DNA of 36,683 nucleotides from an uncultured Methylococcaceae bacterium (GCA_903910205.1 CAIVYW010000200.1:1-36683); one strand, 5' to 3'; shown: positions 26,146-36,463, counted from the stretch's first letter. Notes: a model not told the origin generated them from the sequence alone. Numbers and translations are program-made.

Positions 26146-27942
26146 TTACCTAACCCATCTTTTAATAACTTGAGCGACTAATTTCGGATCGTTATCAACA
26201 ACCCGCTGTAAATATTCTAAACGTGCTTCATAGCTATGAGGCACGTCAATTAACAATAAATCATCCATATGAGTAGGTAACATTTCTGAATCTTGTCGCG
26301 CCAAACCAGGAACAGGAGTCGCCTCAGGAAGCGCTAAAGGATCTTTGTTATTAGCATCATTTTCAGCGACTGCAATCAAGGCTTGCTCCTTTAAAGCTTC
26401 GATCTCTTGTTCCAGTAAAACGGTACCTGCAAGACTACGCATTACGGGACGAAGTACAAAAAATATGAGCAGAATGACCGTTAGCCCTGCCGCAACTTTC
26501 TTCATTATTTCAAGAAACCAGCCTTGTTGCCACAGAGGAATTTCAGGCAAAGCTTCTAGTGCATCAGGTATTTTAAAAGCTACATTATTGACCGTCACTT
26601 GATCACCCCTAGCACCGTCAAAGCCTACCGCTTGCTTTACTAAATCAGTAAAGCGATTGATGTCTTCGGGTTTATAGGGTTCTTGGCCTATCTTACCATC
26701 CTCTTGTATTTTATGTCTGTCATCAACCACTACGGCAACCGAGAGCCTTCGTAATACGCCAGTCGCCAGTCGTGTACGAGTGATGGTTTTATCAAGCTCA
26801 AAGTTTCGCGTAGCGTTTTTTGAACTTGAGCCTGTATCGCCTGTGTTTGCTGTATTTGCAGTACTTGGGGTGTTCGGTGTATTGATGGGATTCGCAGGCG
26901 TTGGTGTAGCAGGTGTAGCCGACAGATCGGGAGCCGCGCCTGCGGCTGTTGGTTGATTTGATAACGCACCTGGAACGCCTTGAATAGGGTTATTAGCGTT
27001 TTTTTCTTCGGATGTTTGTTCACTTCTTAAAACCGATGACTGTGGATTAAACATTTCTTGGGTTTTATCGGTTTCTGTAAAATCTACATCAGCGGAGACT
27101 TGTACACGCATACCATCGCCCACCAACGGTGACAAAATATTGCCGATACTTTCCATTAAATGCTCTTCAACATTCTTTTTGTACTCAAATTGTTTTGAGG
27201 TTAAATAACTAGTCGATGAAGAATCATTGCTATTTAACAGCCGGCCTTTTTGATCAACGACGGTGACTTGCTCGGCCTCTAACTGAGGCACACTAGAAGC
27301 GACTAAATGAATAATCGATTCAATTTGACCTTTATCTAATATTCGTCCTTGATATAAACCAATAACAACAGAGGCGCTGGGTTTTTTTCGATCGCGAACA
27401 AATACAGATTGCGGTGGAATAGCCAATAGCACTCTAGCCGTTTTCACACTTTGTATCGACATAATAGTTTGTGCGATCTCACCCTCCAATGCTCGTTGAA
27501 AACGGATCATTTCAACACTTTTACTGGAACCAAAACCAGGATCCTTATCCAGCAATTCATAGCCTATACTATTACTTTTTGGTAATCCTAAGCCTGCCAA
27601 TTTGAGTTTTACCTCATTAACTTGATCGGTAGGAACCATAATGGCACCAGAACCCGCTTCAACTTTATACTTAATACCCTGAGTATTAAGGATGGCAATC
27701 ACTTCTGTAATATCACTTTCACCAATTTCTGAGAACAATCTTCCATACGAAGGTACTTGAGACCACATAACAATGGCAATACCAATCGCAACGCTAAGAG
27801 CCAACCCCAGCATTAATCCAAGTTGACGTCCCATCGTTAACTCAGATAAGCCTTTCATAGCGGGGTGAACATCACTCTTTGCTACTAAAGTCTGCTGTAT
27901 GCCTGTTGTTGGCACTAAATCATTACTGTTTTGTTCGCTCAT
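26146..27942 (-). CDS. fliF: Flagellar MS-ring protein FliF
   Basis: YGRLFSEIGESDITEVIAILNTQGIKYKVEAGSGAIMVP; YELLDKDPGFGSSKSVEMIRFQRALEGEIAQTI. Confidence 0.97.
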   Translation of the reverse strand: MSEQNSNDLVPTTGIQQTLVAKSDVHPAMKGLSELTMGRQLGLMLGLALSVAIGIAIVMWSQVPSYGRLFSEIGESDITEVIAILNTQGIKYKVEAGSGAIMVPTDQVNEVKLKLAGLGLPKSNSIGYELLDKDPGFGSSKSVEMIRFQRALEGEIAQTIMSIQSVKTARVLLAIPPQSVFVRDRKKPSASVVIGLYQGRILDKGQIESIIHLVASSVPQLEAEQVTVVDQKGRLLNSNDSSSTSYLTSKQFEYKKNVEEHLMESIGNILSPLVGDGMRVQVSADVDFTETDKTQEMFNPQSSVLRSEQTSEEKNANNPIQGVPGALSNQPTAAGAAPDLSATPATPTPANPINTPNTPSTANTANTGDTGSSSKNATRNFELDKTITRTRLATGVLRRLSVAVVVDDRHKIQEDGKIGQEPYKPEDINRFTDLVKQAVGFDGARGDQVTVNNVAFKIPDALEALPEIPLWQQGWFLEIMKKVAAGLTVILLIFFVLRPVMRSLAGTVLLEQEIEALKEQALIAVAENDANNKDPLALPEATPVPGLARQDSEMLPTHMDDLLLIDVPHSYEARLEYLQRVVDNDPKLVAQVIKRWVR

Positions 27943-28021
27943 TTTTAATCACAATATTTAAGGTCTATCCTTTGACTAATTTTCCTAGAGCTGACCTATA
28001 ACTCAAAAGAGTAATGTTTAG

Positions 28022-28333
28022 CTACATAGGCATATTCATAACATCTTTATAAGCTTCAACTAATTTGTTTCTAACTTGTAACGTCGCTTGAAAAGAAACA
28101 CTAGATTTTTGTTGAGCCACCATAACATCCGTTAAGCTGACGTTTGCGGCCCCTGTTTCAAAGGCTGCCGCCATTTTTCCGGCGTGCTGTTCAGTGTTAT
28201 TAACAGCTGCTATTGACCGTTGTAATAAAGCAGAGAAATCTGAATTGCCAGTAGGTGCCTGTATAGGGGCACTGGCTTGTAGAGACATTGCTCGCATTTG
28301 TGCTAGCACTTGATTTACATTCATATCACTCAT
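28022..28333 (-). CDS. fliE: Flagellar hook-basal body complex protein FliE
   Basis: DFSALLQRSIAAVNNTEQHAGKMAAAFETGAANVSLTDVMVAQQKSSVSFQATLQVRNKLVEAYKDVMNMPM. Confidence 0.95.
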   Translation of the reverse strand: MSDMNVNQVLAQMRAMSLQASAPIQAPTGNSDFSALLQRSIAAVNNTEQHAGKMAAAFETGAANVSLTDVMVAQQKSSVSFQATLQVRNKLVEAYKDVMNMPM

Positions 28334-28372
28334 CTGGATTCCTTGGTTTCCCTAAACTTTCCATAACTATAA

Positions 28373-28387
28373 GCATTATTAATGCCA
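28373..28387 (-). promoter_or_regulatory. Putative sigma54 promoter for fliE(-FGHIJ)
   Basis: Minus strand TGGCATTAATAATGC: GG-N10-GC spacing, 40 nt upstream of fliE start. Confidence 0.65.
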
Positions 28388-28547
28388 TATTTTGGCATTG
28401 TTCAATAAAACCTATCGAAACTATTATTTAAGCACCCCCCAACCCCATATAATCGCTTTTTAGACAAATGACTACTGTCAAAAATATGACCTACTGTACA
28501 TGCGCAGCTCTCACAAAGGACGAATTTGAAAAAGTTTTCCTCCTAAT

Positions 28548-28690
28548 AGTTACCAACGTAAGACCAGACAAAGCAATAGTGTAAGCTTTTTGCGTGACAC
28601 AGGGCGTCACTGCCCACAGTTAAGCGAAAACAGTTTGTGTGGAGTGCAATAGCTTCAGCTCAGAGTTTTAAAACAGCTGAAGCTGTTTTA
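28548..28690. mobile_element. Truncated MITE-like element F, same family as A
   Basis: Left end AGTTACCAACGTAAGACCAGAC; internal CACTGCCCACAGTTAAG and TGGAGTGCAATAGCTTCAGCTCAGAGTTTTAAAACAGCTGAAGCTGTTTTACTCCA match element A; right TIR not found. Confidence 0.65.
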
Positions 28691-28803
28691 CTCCAAGCCC
28701 ATAGATTAATTAAGTTAATGCAGTTATGTAGAGTGGCTCAGCTGCACGCACCCATCGTTGATACCGGATGCGCGTTACTTATTTACTTATCTGGCCTATT
28801 GCT

Positions 28804-30336
28804 TTATTTTTGAACATCTATTTTGCGTAATTTCTCTACTAATGTGGTACGCCTCATATTCAAGCGCTTTGCAGCATGAGCAACAACACCATTACACTCT
28901 TGCAAGGCTTGACGTATTAAATCGCCTTCCATCATCGTTAAGTATTCCTTTAAATCTAGACCCTGCTCAGGTAACTGAGCTAAGCCAGTAGATATTGACA
29001 CCATAGCATCATTAATCAGCGAGTCATTAGAGACATCAACACTGTCAATATCAAAAATATTTGTCGCCATTTCTATGTTATCGGGTAACTTATAGTCTTT
29101 GAATTTTTCAGGTAGATTCATTACGTCAACATAACCATTAGGATAAAGTATACTCATTCTCTCAATTAAATTAGCCAACTCCCTAACATTACCTGGCCAA
29201 TCATGTTGCATGAGAACAGCCAATGACGCCTTAGTAAACTTTACACCACAACGATTATTTGCCTCCAAACAAGCTGCGATTTCATGAACTAACAAAGGTA
29301 TATCTTCAGTTCTATCTCTTAAAGGAGGTACTTCAATAGGAAATACATTAAGTCGATAAAACAAATCTTCTCTAAACCGGCTCTCTTTAATCTCTTCTGC
29401 TAGATGTCTATGTGTAGCAGCAATAATCCTGACATCACAACAAATCGTTTTGTTACTACCTACACGCTCAAATGTACGCTCTTGCAAAACGCGTAATAAC
29501 TTAACTTGCATAGCCATCGGCATATCACCGATTTCGTCCAGAAAAAGAGTCCCTCCTTCTGCCATTTCAAAACGTCCTTGTCTAGTGCTTAATGCTCCCG
29601 TAAAGGCACCTTTTTCATGTCCAAATAATTCACTCTCTAGTAACTCACTTGGAATAGCACCGCAATTAATAGGCACAAATAATTTTGATTGCCGCAAAGA
29701 AGCGTCATGCAGAGCTCTAGCAATAAGTTCTTTGCCGGTTCCTGATTCACCTAAAATTAAAACCGTCGCATCTGATTCAGCAACTTGAACAATAGCTTGT
29801 CGAATATTAATAATAAGCTGGCTATTGCCCTTTAATCGATCCAGCGCGTAGAAACGGCGATCATAGCCGCGACGATCTATAGCACTACGTTGAACAGCGA
29901 GGGATTGACGCGTATTTTTAGACGCATAATAAAAGGAGTCCATCTTGGTGACTATCGGCTTTAACTCAGCATAGGTAAAAGGCCACTCCAAGACTTGAAA
30001 ACTATCTTTATGAAGAGAATCTTTGATTCTCGTCTCATTTATGATGAGCTGACATTGGCTATTTTTATCACTGCCTTTGTCAACAACAAGAATAATGGCA
30101 ATATTGCCGGCAGCATTATTAACAATATCAGTAATAATCTTGTCTTTTTGATTAAGTCCCTGACCTAAAAAAATACCGAAGAACTGATCTAGTTTTCCGA
30201 CTAAATTCTCATAACTTGATGAATCTGCGGTTTCTACTCGATACTCCATAAAACGAAGGATAGCTTCCAGTTGTAAAGAGCTTGTTTTGTTATCATCAAC
30301 GATTAAGATGCACGGCAACGCCATATTGTTACTCAT
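28804..30336 (-). CDS. fleQ: Sigma54-dependent flagellar master regulator FleQ/FlrA
   Basis: N-terminal receiver-like domain, AAA+ with GESGTGKE, GAFTGA, FLDEIGDMP, and C-terminal Fis-type HTH (VVAHAAKRLNMRRTTLVEKLRK). Confidence 0.9.
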   Translation of the reverse strand: MSNNMALPCILIVDDNKTSSLQLEAILRFMEYRVETADSSSYENLVGKLDQFFGIFLGQGLNQKDKIITDIVNNAAGNIAIILVVDKGSDKNSQCQLIINETRIKDSLHKDSFQVLEWPFTYAELKPIVTKMDSFYYASKNTRQSLAVQRSAIDRRGYDRRFYALDRLKGNSQLIINIRQAIVQVAESDATVLILGESGTGKELIARALHDASLRQSKLFVPINCGAIPSELLESELFGHEKGAFTGALSTRQGRFEMAEGGTLFLDEIGDMPMAMQVKLLRVLQERTFERVGSNKTICCDVRIIAATHRHLAEEIKESRFREDLFYRLNVFPIEVPPLRDRTEDIPLLVHEIAACLEANNRCGVKFTKASLAVLMQHDWPGNVRELANLIERMSILYPNGYVDVMNLPEKFKDYKLPDNIEMATNIFDIDSVDVSNDSLINDAMVSISTGLAQLPEQGLDLKEYLTMMEGDLIRQALQECNGVVAHAAKRLNMRRTTLVEKLRKIDVQK

Positions 30337-30627
30337 TACTAAAATACTGGTTAGATCAATCTGACAACTGATTATGGGGTTATAGTTAATGCATGCTTTT
30401 CTAAGCGCTTTTTTTTCTTGTCAAAACAAGTGGATCTTTATCAATAAAGGTCTGTTAAGTACATTTCAATGCTTAAAGTTAATCTGTGAGTAAGCCCATT
30501 ATATTGTAAGCCCTCATTGACTCTGACACGTAGTTAAATTGATTGATAATTTACCAACCCCTTAATTAAAAGTCCGTTTTGACAACGTGTCATCGGTCTT
30601 AATGTACATAGTATTCAACACTAGAAG

Positions 30628-30692
30628 GCTGTTCGGAAATAGAAACCGTAGCGAGGAATCCAGCCTAGTGGATTTTCTATTCTTGGACAGTT
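30628..30692. repeat. Imperfect inverted repeat between fleQ and fliK
   Basis: CTGTTCGGAAATAGAAA...GAATCCAGCCTAGTGGATTTTCTATTCTTGGACAG; the arms are largely complementary. Confidence 0.5.
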
Positions 30693-30694
30693 TC

Positions 30695-32515
30695 CTAGGC
30701 ATAGACACTCAACAAGCCTTTATTAACAACGATGCGGTTAGCTGCTGCCTCTTCACTAAGTCCAGTAGCAACACCCTCTGTTCCTTGCTCTTGACGTTCT
30801 GGTGTTCTTGAAAAAGATTGGTAAGGTGATTGTGATTGACCTTGATCTGACGTGGTACTTTGTGAAATAGTAACATTCGTTAAATTGAGTTGCTGAGTAC
30901 CTAACATTTCACGTAACTTTGGAATAGACGCCTCAAGAGCCTCTTTAACCGCAGCATGTTGTGCGGTAAATTCTACAGATGCCTGATCTTGAGTAAGATC
31001 GATACGGACAGATATCGGACCAAGATGCTCAGGGTTCATTTTAATCTCTGCTGTAGAAAGTTCTTTGCTATTCATCCATATAATTTGATTGCCTAAATCT
31101 TTACTCCATTCAGGATGCGTTAACGGTTTCGTCAGCACTGGACTCTCAATTTTATTAGTGATAACGGGCTGTTGCGCTCCAGCTATATCCCTAGAAACAC
31201 CCGTTGCTAGTTGACCAGCATCTGACGTTGTTAGCAAATCTTTAATTGCCTGTGTTTTTTCAGAGCTTAATAGAGTGTCAAAGGATGGTAAATCAGATGC
31301 CTGTCCACTTTGAGCGGACTGATTAGGAGCTGCTTCTTTCTGTAGAGAATCACTAGCAACAACAGCTAAATCACTTGGAGGCATAGGCGCGGTATTATTT
31401 TGTGTCTCCGTTAACATTGTTGATGTTTTATCAGACGGGATATTAATCACTACTGGAGCATTTATAGTCATGACTGCACTCATGTTTTGTGCAATAGCCG
31501 TGGCATCAGGCATAATATCCGACATAGTGGGTATTGGCGCATCGTTTAACGTCGATGACGCAGTTGCTTTATCAGCTGGGATACTCATAGTGACCTGAGC
31601 GTTAGTTGTGATGACTGTACTCATGTTTTGTGCAACAGCTATGGCATCAGGCATAGTATTCGACGTGATTGGTTTTGACGCATCTTTTAACGTCGATGCT
31701 GCAACTGCTTTATCAGACTGGGCGCTGGTAGTAGCTTGAACATTAGCGGCCATCACCTCAGACATAGTATTTGACGTAATTGGTTTTGACGCATCTTTTA
31801 ACGTCGATACTGCAACTGCTTTATCAGACTGGGCGCTGGTAGTAGCTTGAACATTAGCGGCCATCACCTCAGGCATAGTATTCGACGTGATTGGTTTTGA
31901 CGCATCTTTTAACGTCGATGCTGCAACTGTTTTATCAGATTGGGTGCTGGTGGTAGCTTGAACATTAGCGGCCATCACCTCAGGCATAGTATTCGACGTG
32001 ATTGGTTTTGACGCATCTTTTAACGTCGATGCTGCAACTACTTTATCAGACTGGGCGCTGGTAGTGGCTTGAGCATGAGTCTCCATCGCTGCACTCATAT
32101 TTTGTGCAATAGTGATAGCGTCAGGTGCGCTACTGACTAACGCTGATTTCTCTCCAGCAGTTAAGGCCTGTAATTTAGATTGAAGATCCAGATTCTTACC
32201 AGCGACAAGTGCTGTGTTTTGTTGATAGCTTGTCGACGCTTTGTTAATCAACAGCTTAGAAAAAATGTCCTCGCCACTTTTACTTTGCGACACGCCATCT
32301 ATATTTTTCGCTGTATCATTAGGCAAAGATGGGGAGGTACTTTTTACTGATTGAGGTGAGCTTGTCTCTGGGCTGGTCTTATTTAACAAATCCACTTGCC
32401 CAGCTAATCTAGTAGAGAACGAATCAGGAGCTGCGCCATTTTCAGGTAAAGAAGTCTCCCCTCCTTTAGAAGACCCATTCACTGACGACGATAAACTCAC
32501 ACCTTCAATATTCAT
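30695..32515 (-). CDS. fliK: Flagellar hook-length control protein FliK with internal tandem repeats
   Basis: C-terminal Flg_hook domain: ELSTAEIKMNPEHLGPISVRIDLTQDQASVEFTAQHAAVKEALEASIPKLREMLGTQQLNLTNVTIS; Q/S-rich tail. Confidence 0.92.
   Translation of the reverse strand: MNIEGVSLSSSVNGSSKGGETSLPENGAAPDSFSTRLAGQVDLLNKTSPETSSPQSVKSTSPSLPNDTAKNIDGVSQSKSGEDIFSKLLINKASTSYQQNTALVAGKNLDLQSKLQALTAGEKSALVSSAPDAITIAQNMSAAMETHAQATTSAQSDKVVAASTLKDASKPITSNTMPEVMAANVQATTSTQSDKTVAASTLKDASKPITSNTMPEVMAANVQATTSAQSDKAVAVSTLKDASKPITSNTMSEVMAANVQATTSAQSDKAVAASTLKDASKPITSNTMPDAIAVAQNMSTVITTNAQVTMSIPADKATASSTLNDAPIPTMSDIMPDATAIAQNMSAVMTINAPVVINIPSDKTSTMLTETQNNTAPMPPSDLAVVASDSLQKEAAPNQSAQSGQASDLPSFDTLLSSEKTQAIKDLLTTSDAGQLATGVSRDIAGAQQPVITNKIESPVLTKPLTHPEWSKDLGNQIIWMNSKELSTAEIKMNPEHLGPISVRIDLTQDQASVEFTAQHAAVKEALEASIPKLREMLGTQQLNLTNVTISQSTTSDQGQSQSPYQSFSRTPERQEQGTEGVATGLSEEAAANRIVVNKGLLSVYA
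31420..32075 (-). repeat. Tandem repeat array in fliK (111-bp unit; several near-identical copies plus degenerate flanking copies)
   Basis: CATTAGCGG recurs at 31741, 31852 and 31963 (exact 111-bp period); protein unit SDKxVAxSTLKDASKPITSNTMxEVMAANVQATTSxQ (37 aa). Confidence 0.9.
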
Positions 32516-32783
32516 AATTAACTCTCTTTTCTGCCTGATTTAAGGTACATATTCCATTTAACCTAAAAGGTACTACCGATCATGTGAATGCTTATTGTTT
32601 TATATTAAATATATAACCCCGTCAATATTTTTAGTGAAACATTGATCTAACTCTTGTTATGCTAGTACCAGATATTTGATAGTCCTTACCAACTATCAAC
32701 TAATGAAGACACAAACAAAAACCCGGCTTTAAGCTACTGGATTAAATAGCTATTTTTTTACTTTATTTGTAACGCGACAACAT

Positions 32784-33767
32784 ATGAGTGACTTACTTTT
32801 ACAGGAAGAAATTGACGCTCTGCTAAGAGGTGTTGATGACGGTGATTTTGAAATAGGGGCAGATGACTTCCACGATAAAGGTATCGCTAAAGATTACGAC
32901 TTTAGTAGTCAAGACAGAATTGTCCGTCGGCGTATTCCAACACTTGAGATGATTAATGAACGCTTCTCTAAATATTTACGCGCCTCCTTATTCAAGTTTC
33001 TACATCGTTCGCCAGAAATATTTTTATCAGGCATACAAATTAAGAAGTTCGGTGAATACACCGATGGTCTAAGAATCCCTATCAATTTAAATATTATTCG
33101 CTTTTCTCCGTTAAGAGGCCGAGCCCTAATAGTCATAGAGCCTAATTTGATTTTTACAACGGTCGATAATTTTTTTGGTGGTGGAATCCACGCCTATAAA
33201 AGTAATCCAGAAACAAGAGAATTCACACTAACTGAAATGCGCGTCATTCAAATTCTTATCGATATGATTTTTAGCAATCTTAAAGAGGCTTGGGAACCTA
33301 TTATGGAGCTCAACTTTGAATACCTCAGCTCAGAAATAAATCCAAGTTTTGCTAGTATTGCCGGAACTGAAGAAATTGTCATGATTTCTTCTGTTAATAT
33401 TCTACTAGAAGGCGGTTCAGGCAACATAGATATTGTCATGCCCTACTCTATGGTTGAACCTATCAGAGCTTTATTGGTGACTATTGACGATGACAGTCAT
33501 CAACATGATCTTCAATGGAGAATTGCCTTACGTAACGTAGTGTTAGACGCAGGAGTCGACATAAATAGTATTCTTGTTGAGAAAACGCTGTCCATAAAAA
33601 AAGTATTGCAGTTAAAAGTAGGTGATGTTATACCAGTTGACCTACCAAAAACAGTGCAAATTATGGCAGAAGGAATCCCTATTTTTTCAGGTAAGGCTTG
33701 CTCATCTGAAGGTTATTATGCAGTACAGATCATTGATCAGTTAAAACAAAACCATATGAAATCATAG
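32784..33767 (+). CDS. fliM: Flagellar motor switch protein FliM
   Basis: MSDLLLQEEIDALLRGVDDGD; PTLEMINERFSKYLRASLFKFLHR; NFFGGGI. Confidence 0.97.
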   Translation: MSDLLLQEEIDALLRGVDDGDFEIGADDFHDKGIAKDYDFSSQDRIVRRRIPTLEMINERFSKYLRASLFKFLHRSPEIFLSGIQIKKFGEYTDGLRIPINLNIIRFSPLRGRALIVIEPNLIFTTVDNFFGGGIHAYKSNPETREFTLTEMRVIQILIDMIFSNLKEAWEPIMELNFEYLSSEINPSFASIAGTEEIVMISSVNILLEGGSGNIDIVMPYSMVEPIRALLVTIDDDSHQHDLQWRIALRNVVLDAGVDINSILVEKTLSIKKVLQLKVGDVIPVDLPKTVQIMAEGIPIFSGKACSSEGYYAVQIIDQLKQNHMKS

Positions 33768-33810
33768 CAACGGCTTATGGTTTAACTATAACGAAATGTA
33801 GGATTAAAAA

Positions 33811-34176
33811 ATGAGCGAAGAACCTATTGTAAATATTGATGAAATTAAAGCGACAGCCTTTGAAGATATTGATATAACTAATGAGCAGTCATCGTCATCA
33901 GAATCATTAAATGACGAACTTAACTTAGATGTTATTTTAGATGTACCCGTGACGCTTTCTATGGAAATTGGTCGAACACAAATTAATATCAGAAACCTTT
34001 TACAGCTAAATCAAGGATCTGTTGTTGAACTTGACCGTTTTGCTGGAGAACCTTTAGATATTTTAGTCAATGGCACCCTAATTGCTCACGGTGAAGTTGT
34101 TGTTATTAATGATAAATTTGGCATTCGTTTAACTGATGTCATCAGTCTATCTGAACGCGTTAAAAGACTTACCTAA
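33811..34176 (+). CDS. fliN: Flagellar motor switch protein FliN
   Basis: LDVILDVPVTLSMEIGRTQINIRNLLQLNQGSVVELDRFAGEPLDILVNGTLIAHGEVVVINDKFGIRLTDV. Confidence 0.97.
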   Translation: MSEEPIVNIDEIKATAFEDIDITNEQSSSSESLNDELNLDVILDVPVTLSMEIGRTQINIRNLLQLNQGSVVELDRFAGEPLDILVNGTLIAHGEVVVINDKFGIRLTDVISLSERVKRLT

Positions 34177-34643
34177 TGCAAACTCACATAAAACAGCGCT
34201 GGCTTAGTCTTATATTTTTATACCTATCGTTTAACACCGGAATCTCTGAGGCTGATGTTCAAAAACAAACGGCAAAAACTATTACATCTACCGATATTAG
34301 CGTATGGGGCATCGGCTTAGTCATCGTCTTAAGTATTTTTTTTGTTTGTGTTTGGGCATTACGTAAACTAAACGCCTCGACTGCAAATAACGCAGAAAAA
34401 ATGCGTGTTGTTGGAGGTATTCCCTTAGGATTACGTGAAAAAGTTATCTTACTACAAGTAGGTAAGAAACAACTTATTCTTGGCATAACACCTGGGCGCA
34501 TTGAAACTTTACACGTTTTAGAGGGCGATGATTGCCTTATTAAAGAACCCACAATGACAACAGAAACAGCCAACAGTTTTGCGCAAAAATTACTACAGGC
34601 AATAAGCGCTAGGTCTGAATATAATCGAAACGAGCCATCCTAA
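34176..34643 (+). CDS. fliO: Flagellar biosynthetic protein FliO
   Basis: Single TM followed by [41 protein letters not shown]; between fliN and fliP. Confidence 0.9.
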   Translation: MQTHIKQRWLSLIFLYLSFNTGISEADVQKQTAKTITSTDISVWGIGLVIVLSIFFVCVWALRKLNASTANNAEKMRVVGGIPLGLREKVILLQVGKKQLILGITPGRIETLHVLEGDDCLIKEPTMTTETANSFAQKLLQAISARSEYNRNEPS

Positions 34644-35401
34644 TGCGAAGTCGACTTTTATTTTGGCTAATTATCATTATCGCCGCCTTTTTCTTTTTTG
34701 AGATACCGGCATACGCAGCCGCAGGAATTGATGCCGTAACAGTAACGACTAACAAACAAGGAGCTCAAACCTATAGTGTTACTCTACAGATACTAGGTCT
34801 CATGACTTTATTGACAGTTCTGCCGGCACTATTACTGACCATGACTTCCTTTACCCGCATCATGATCGTTTTAAGTTTACTCAGACAAGCACTAGGAACA
34901 GGCCAAGCACCTAGTAATCAAGTACTATTAGGCTTATCGCTATTTTTAACTATATTTATCATGACACCAGTATTCGAAAAAGTTAATACCGAAGCGATTC
35001 AACCTTATATGGAAGAAAAAATTGATGCACCTACCGCATTAATAAAGGCTTCTGAGCCCTTCCGTGAGTTTATGCAAAAACAAACGCGTGAATCTGATTT
35101 ACAACTCTTTATCAGAATCTCAGGAAATCCAGATTTACAATCTGCCGAAGACGTTCCCTTTTCATTGCTATTATCAGCTTATGTCACCAGCGAATTAAAA
35201 ACAGCATTTCAAATAGGCTTCTTAATTTTCTTGCCCTTTATGATTATTGACCTTGTTGTTGCCAGTGTACTGATGTCTATGGGGATGATGATGTTGTCTC
35301 CAATGATAATATCCCTGCCTTTTAAAATAATGCTATTTGTTTTAGCCGATGGATGGTCTTTAATTATGGAAATGTTAGCAGCTAGTTTTTATGTTAGTTA
35401 G
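34643..35401 (+). CDS. fliP: Flagellar export apparatus protein FliP
   Basis: [53 protein letters not shown]. Confidence 0.98.
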   Translation: MRSRLLFWLIIIIAAFFFFEIPAYAAAGIDAVTVTTNKQGAQTYSVTLQILGLMTLLTVLPALLLTMTSFTRIMIVLSLLRQALGTGQAPSNQVLLGLSLFLTIFIMTPVFEKVNTEAIQPYMEEKIDAPTALIKASEPFREFMQKQTRESDLQLFIRISGNPDLQSAEDVPFSLLLSAYVTSELKTAFQIGFLIFLPFMIIDLVVASVLMSMGMMMLSPMIISLPFKIMLFVLADGWSLIMEMLAASFYVS

Positions 35402-35416
35402 AGAGACGTCAAAATC

Positions 35417-35686
35417 ATGACACCAGAAATCATTTACAGGGTCAGTCAAGATGCAATGATCGTTGCCATCAAGCTGACAACCCCAGTATTGCTACCTTCC
35501 TTAGCAATAGGCTTAATTATTGCTATGTTTCAAGCAGCTACACAGATTAATGAATCAACATTGACATTTGTACCTAAGTTAATAGTGATCGGACTAGTGC
35601 TATTAATTATGGGACCGTGGATGTTGCAATTATTTCTCGATTACTTTCAGACCTTAATAAGAGATATACCGACATTAATTGGCTAA
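35417..35686 (+). CDS. fliQ: Flagellar export apparatus protein FliQ
   Basis: GLIIAMFQAATQINESTLTFVPKLIVIGLVLLIMGPWML. Confidence 0.97.
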   Translation: MTPEIIYRVSQDAMIVAIKLTTPVLLPSLAIGLIIAMFQAATQINESTLTFVPKLIVIGLVLLIMGPWMLQLFLDYFQTLIRDIPTLIG

Positions 35687-35689
35687 TCT

Positions 35690-36463
35690 GTGAATTTTAC
35701 TGAAACTCAAATACTCGGGTACGTTGCGGCATTTGTCTGGCCATTACTACGCATCAGTGCCATGTTTGTTGCCATGCCACTTTTTAGTATTCAAGCAGTA
35801 CCCGCTCGAATTAGACTACTGTTTTCCTTAGCAATCACCTTTGCGATGATACCCGTGCTACCGCCTTTTCAAGCGATTGAAATATTTAGCTACGAAGGCA
35901 TGATGGTCAGTGTTGCACAAATATTTATAGGTTTATCCATAGGCTTAATTATGCAGATGGTTTTTTCTATTGTTCTTTTTGCAGGAGAAAGTATTGCCGC
36001 AAGTATGGGACTCGGCTTTGCCGCCATGGTCGATCCGCAAAGTGGGCAGCAAGCACCAGTTATTGGGCAACTTTATACGATTACCAGCACTTTACTTTTT
36101 CTCAGCTTAAATGGTCACTTACTATTAATACAAATGCTACTCGATAGCTTTACCAGCTTGCCTATTGACATAAACGGACTCGTTAAAGCAGATATTTGGA
36201 CCATTATTACATGGAGTAGTCGTATGTTTTCTGGGGGGTTATTGCTTGCAATGCCGGTTATTATTAGCCTACTACTGGTTAATATTAGTTTTGGCGTTGC
36301 AGCTAGGGCAGCACCACAATTGAATATTTTTTCAGTCGGTTTTCCCATCACGTTAATACTCGGAATGGTATTGATTTGGATCACATTACCGGATGCATTA
36401 AATCAATTTTCCGGCATATTAACAGACTCTTATAACTTGATAGGGCAATTAGTAAAACTATAA
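35690..36463 (+). CDS. fliR: Flagellar export apparatus protein FliR (GTG start)
   Basis: ESIAASMGLGFAAMVDPQSGQQAPVIGQLYTITSTLLFLSLNGHLLLI. Confidence 0.96.
   Translation: MNFTETQILGYVAAFVWPLLRISAMFVAMPLFSIQAVPARIRLLFSLAITFAMIPVLPPFQAIEIFSYEGMMVSVAQIFIGLSIGLIMQMVFSIVLFAGESIAASMGLGFAAMVDPQSGQQAPVIGQLYTITSTLLFLSLNGHLLLIQMLLDSFTSLPIDINGLVKADIWTIITWSSRMFSGGLLLAMPVIISLLLVNISFGVAARAAPQLNIFSVGFPITLILGMVLIWITLPDALNQFSGILTDSYNLIGQLVKL

Noticed and set aside
28548-28690. Internal inversion of the hairpin module in element F relative to A
   Set aside because: The outer arms are themselves palindromic, so F can be explained as a copy of A inserted in opposite orientation; no internal inversion is needed.
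31660-32075. CRISPR-like regular repeats
   Set aside because: Contiguous 111-bp in-frame coding repeats within fliK with no unique spacers; not a CRISPR array.
32516-32783. Sigma54 promoter for fliM or fliK
   Set aside because: No GG-N10-GC match found on either strand; the closest (TGGATTAAATAGC) has 8-nt spacing.
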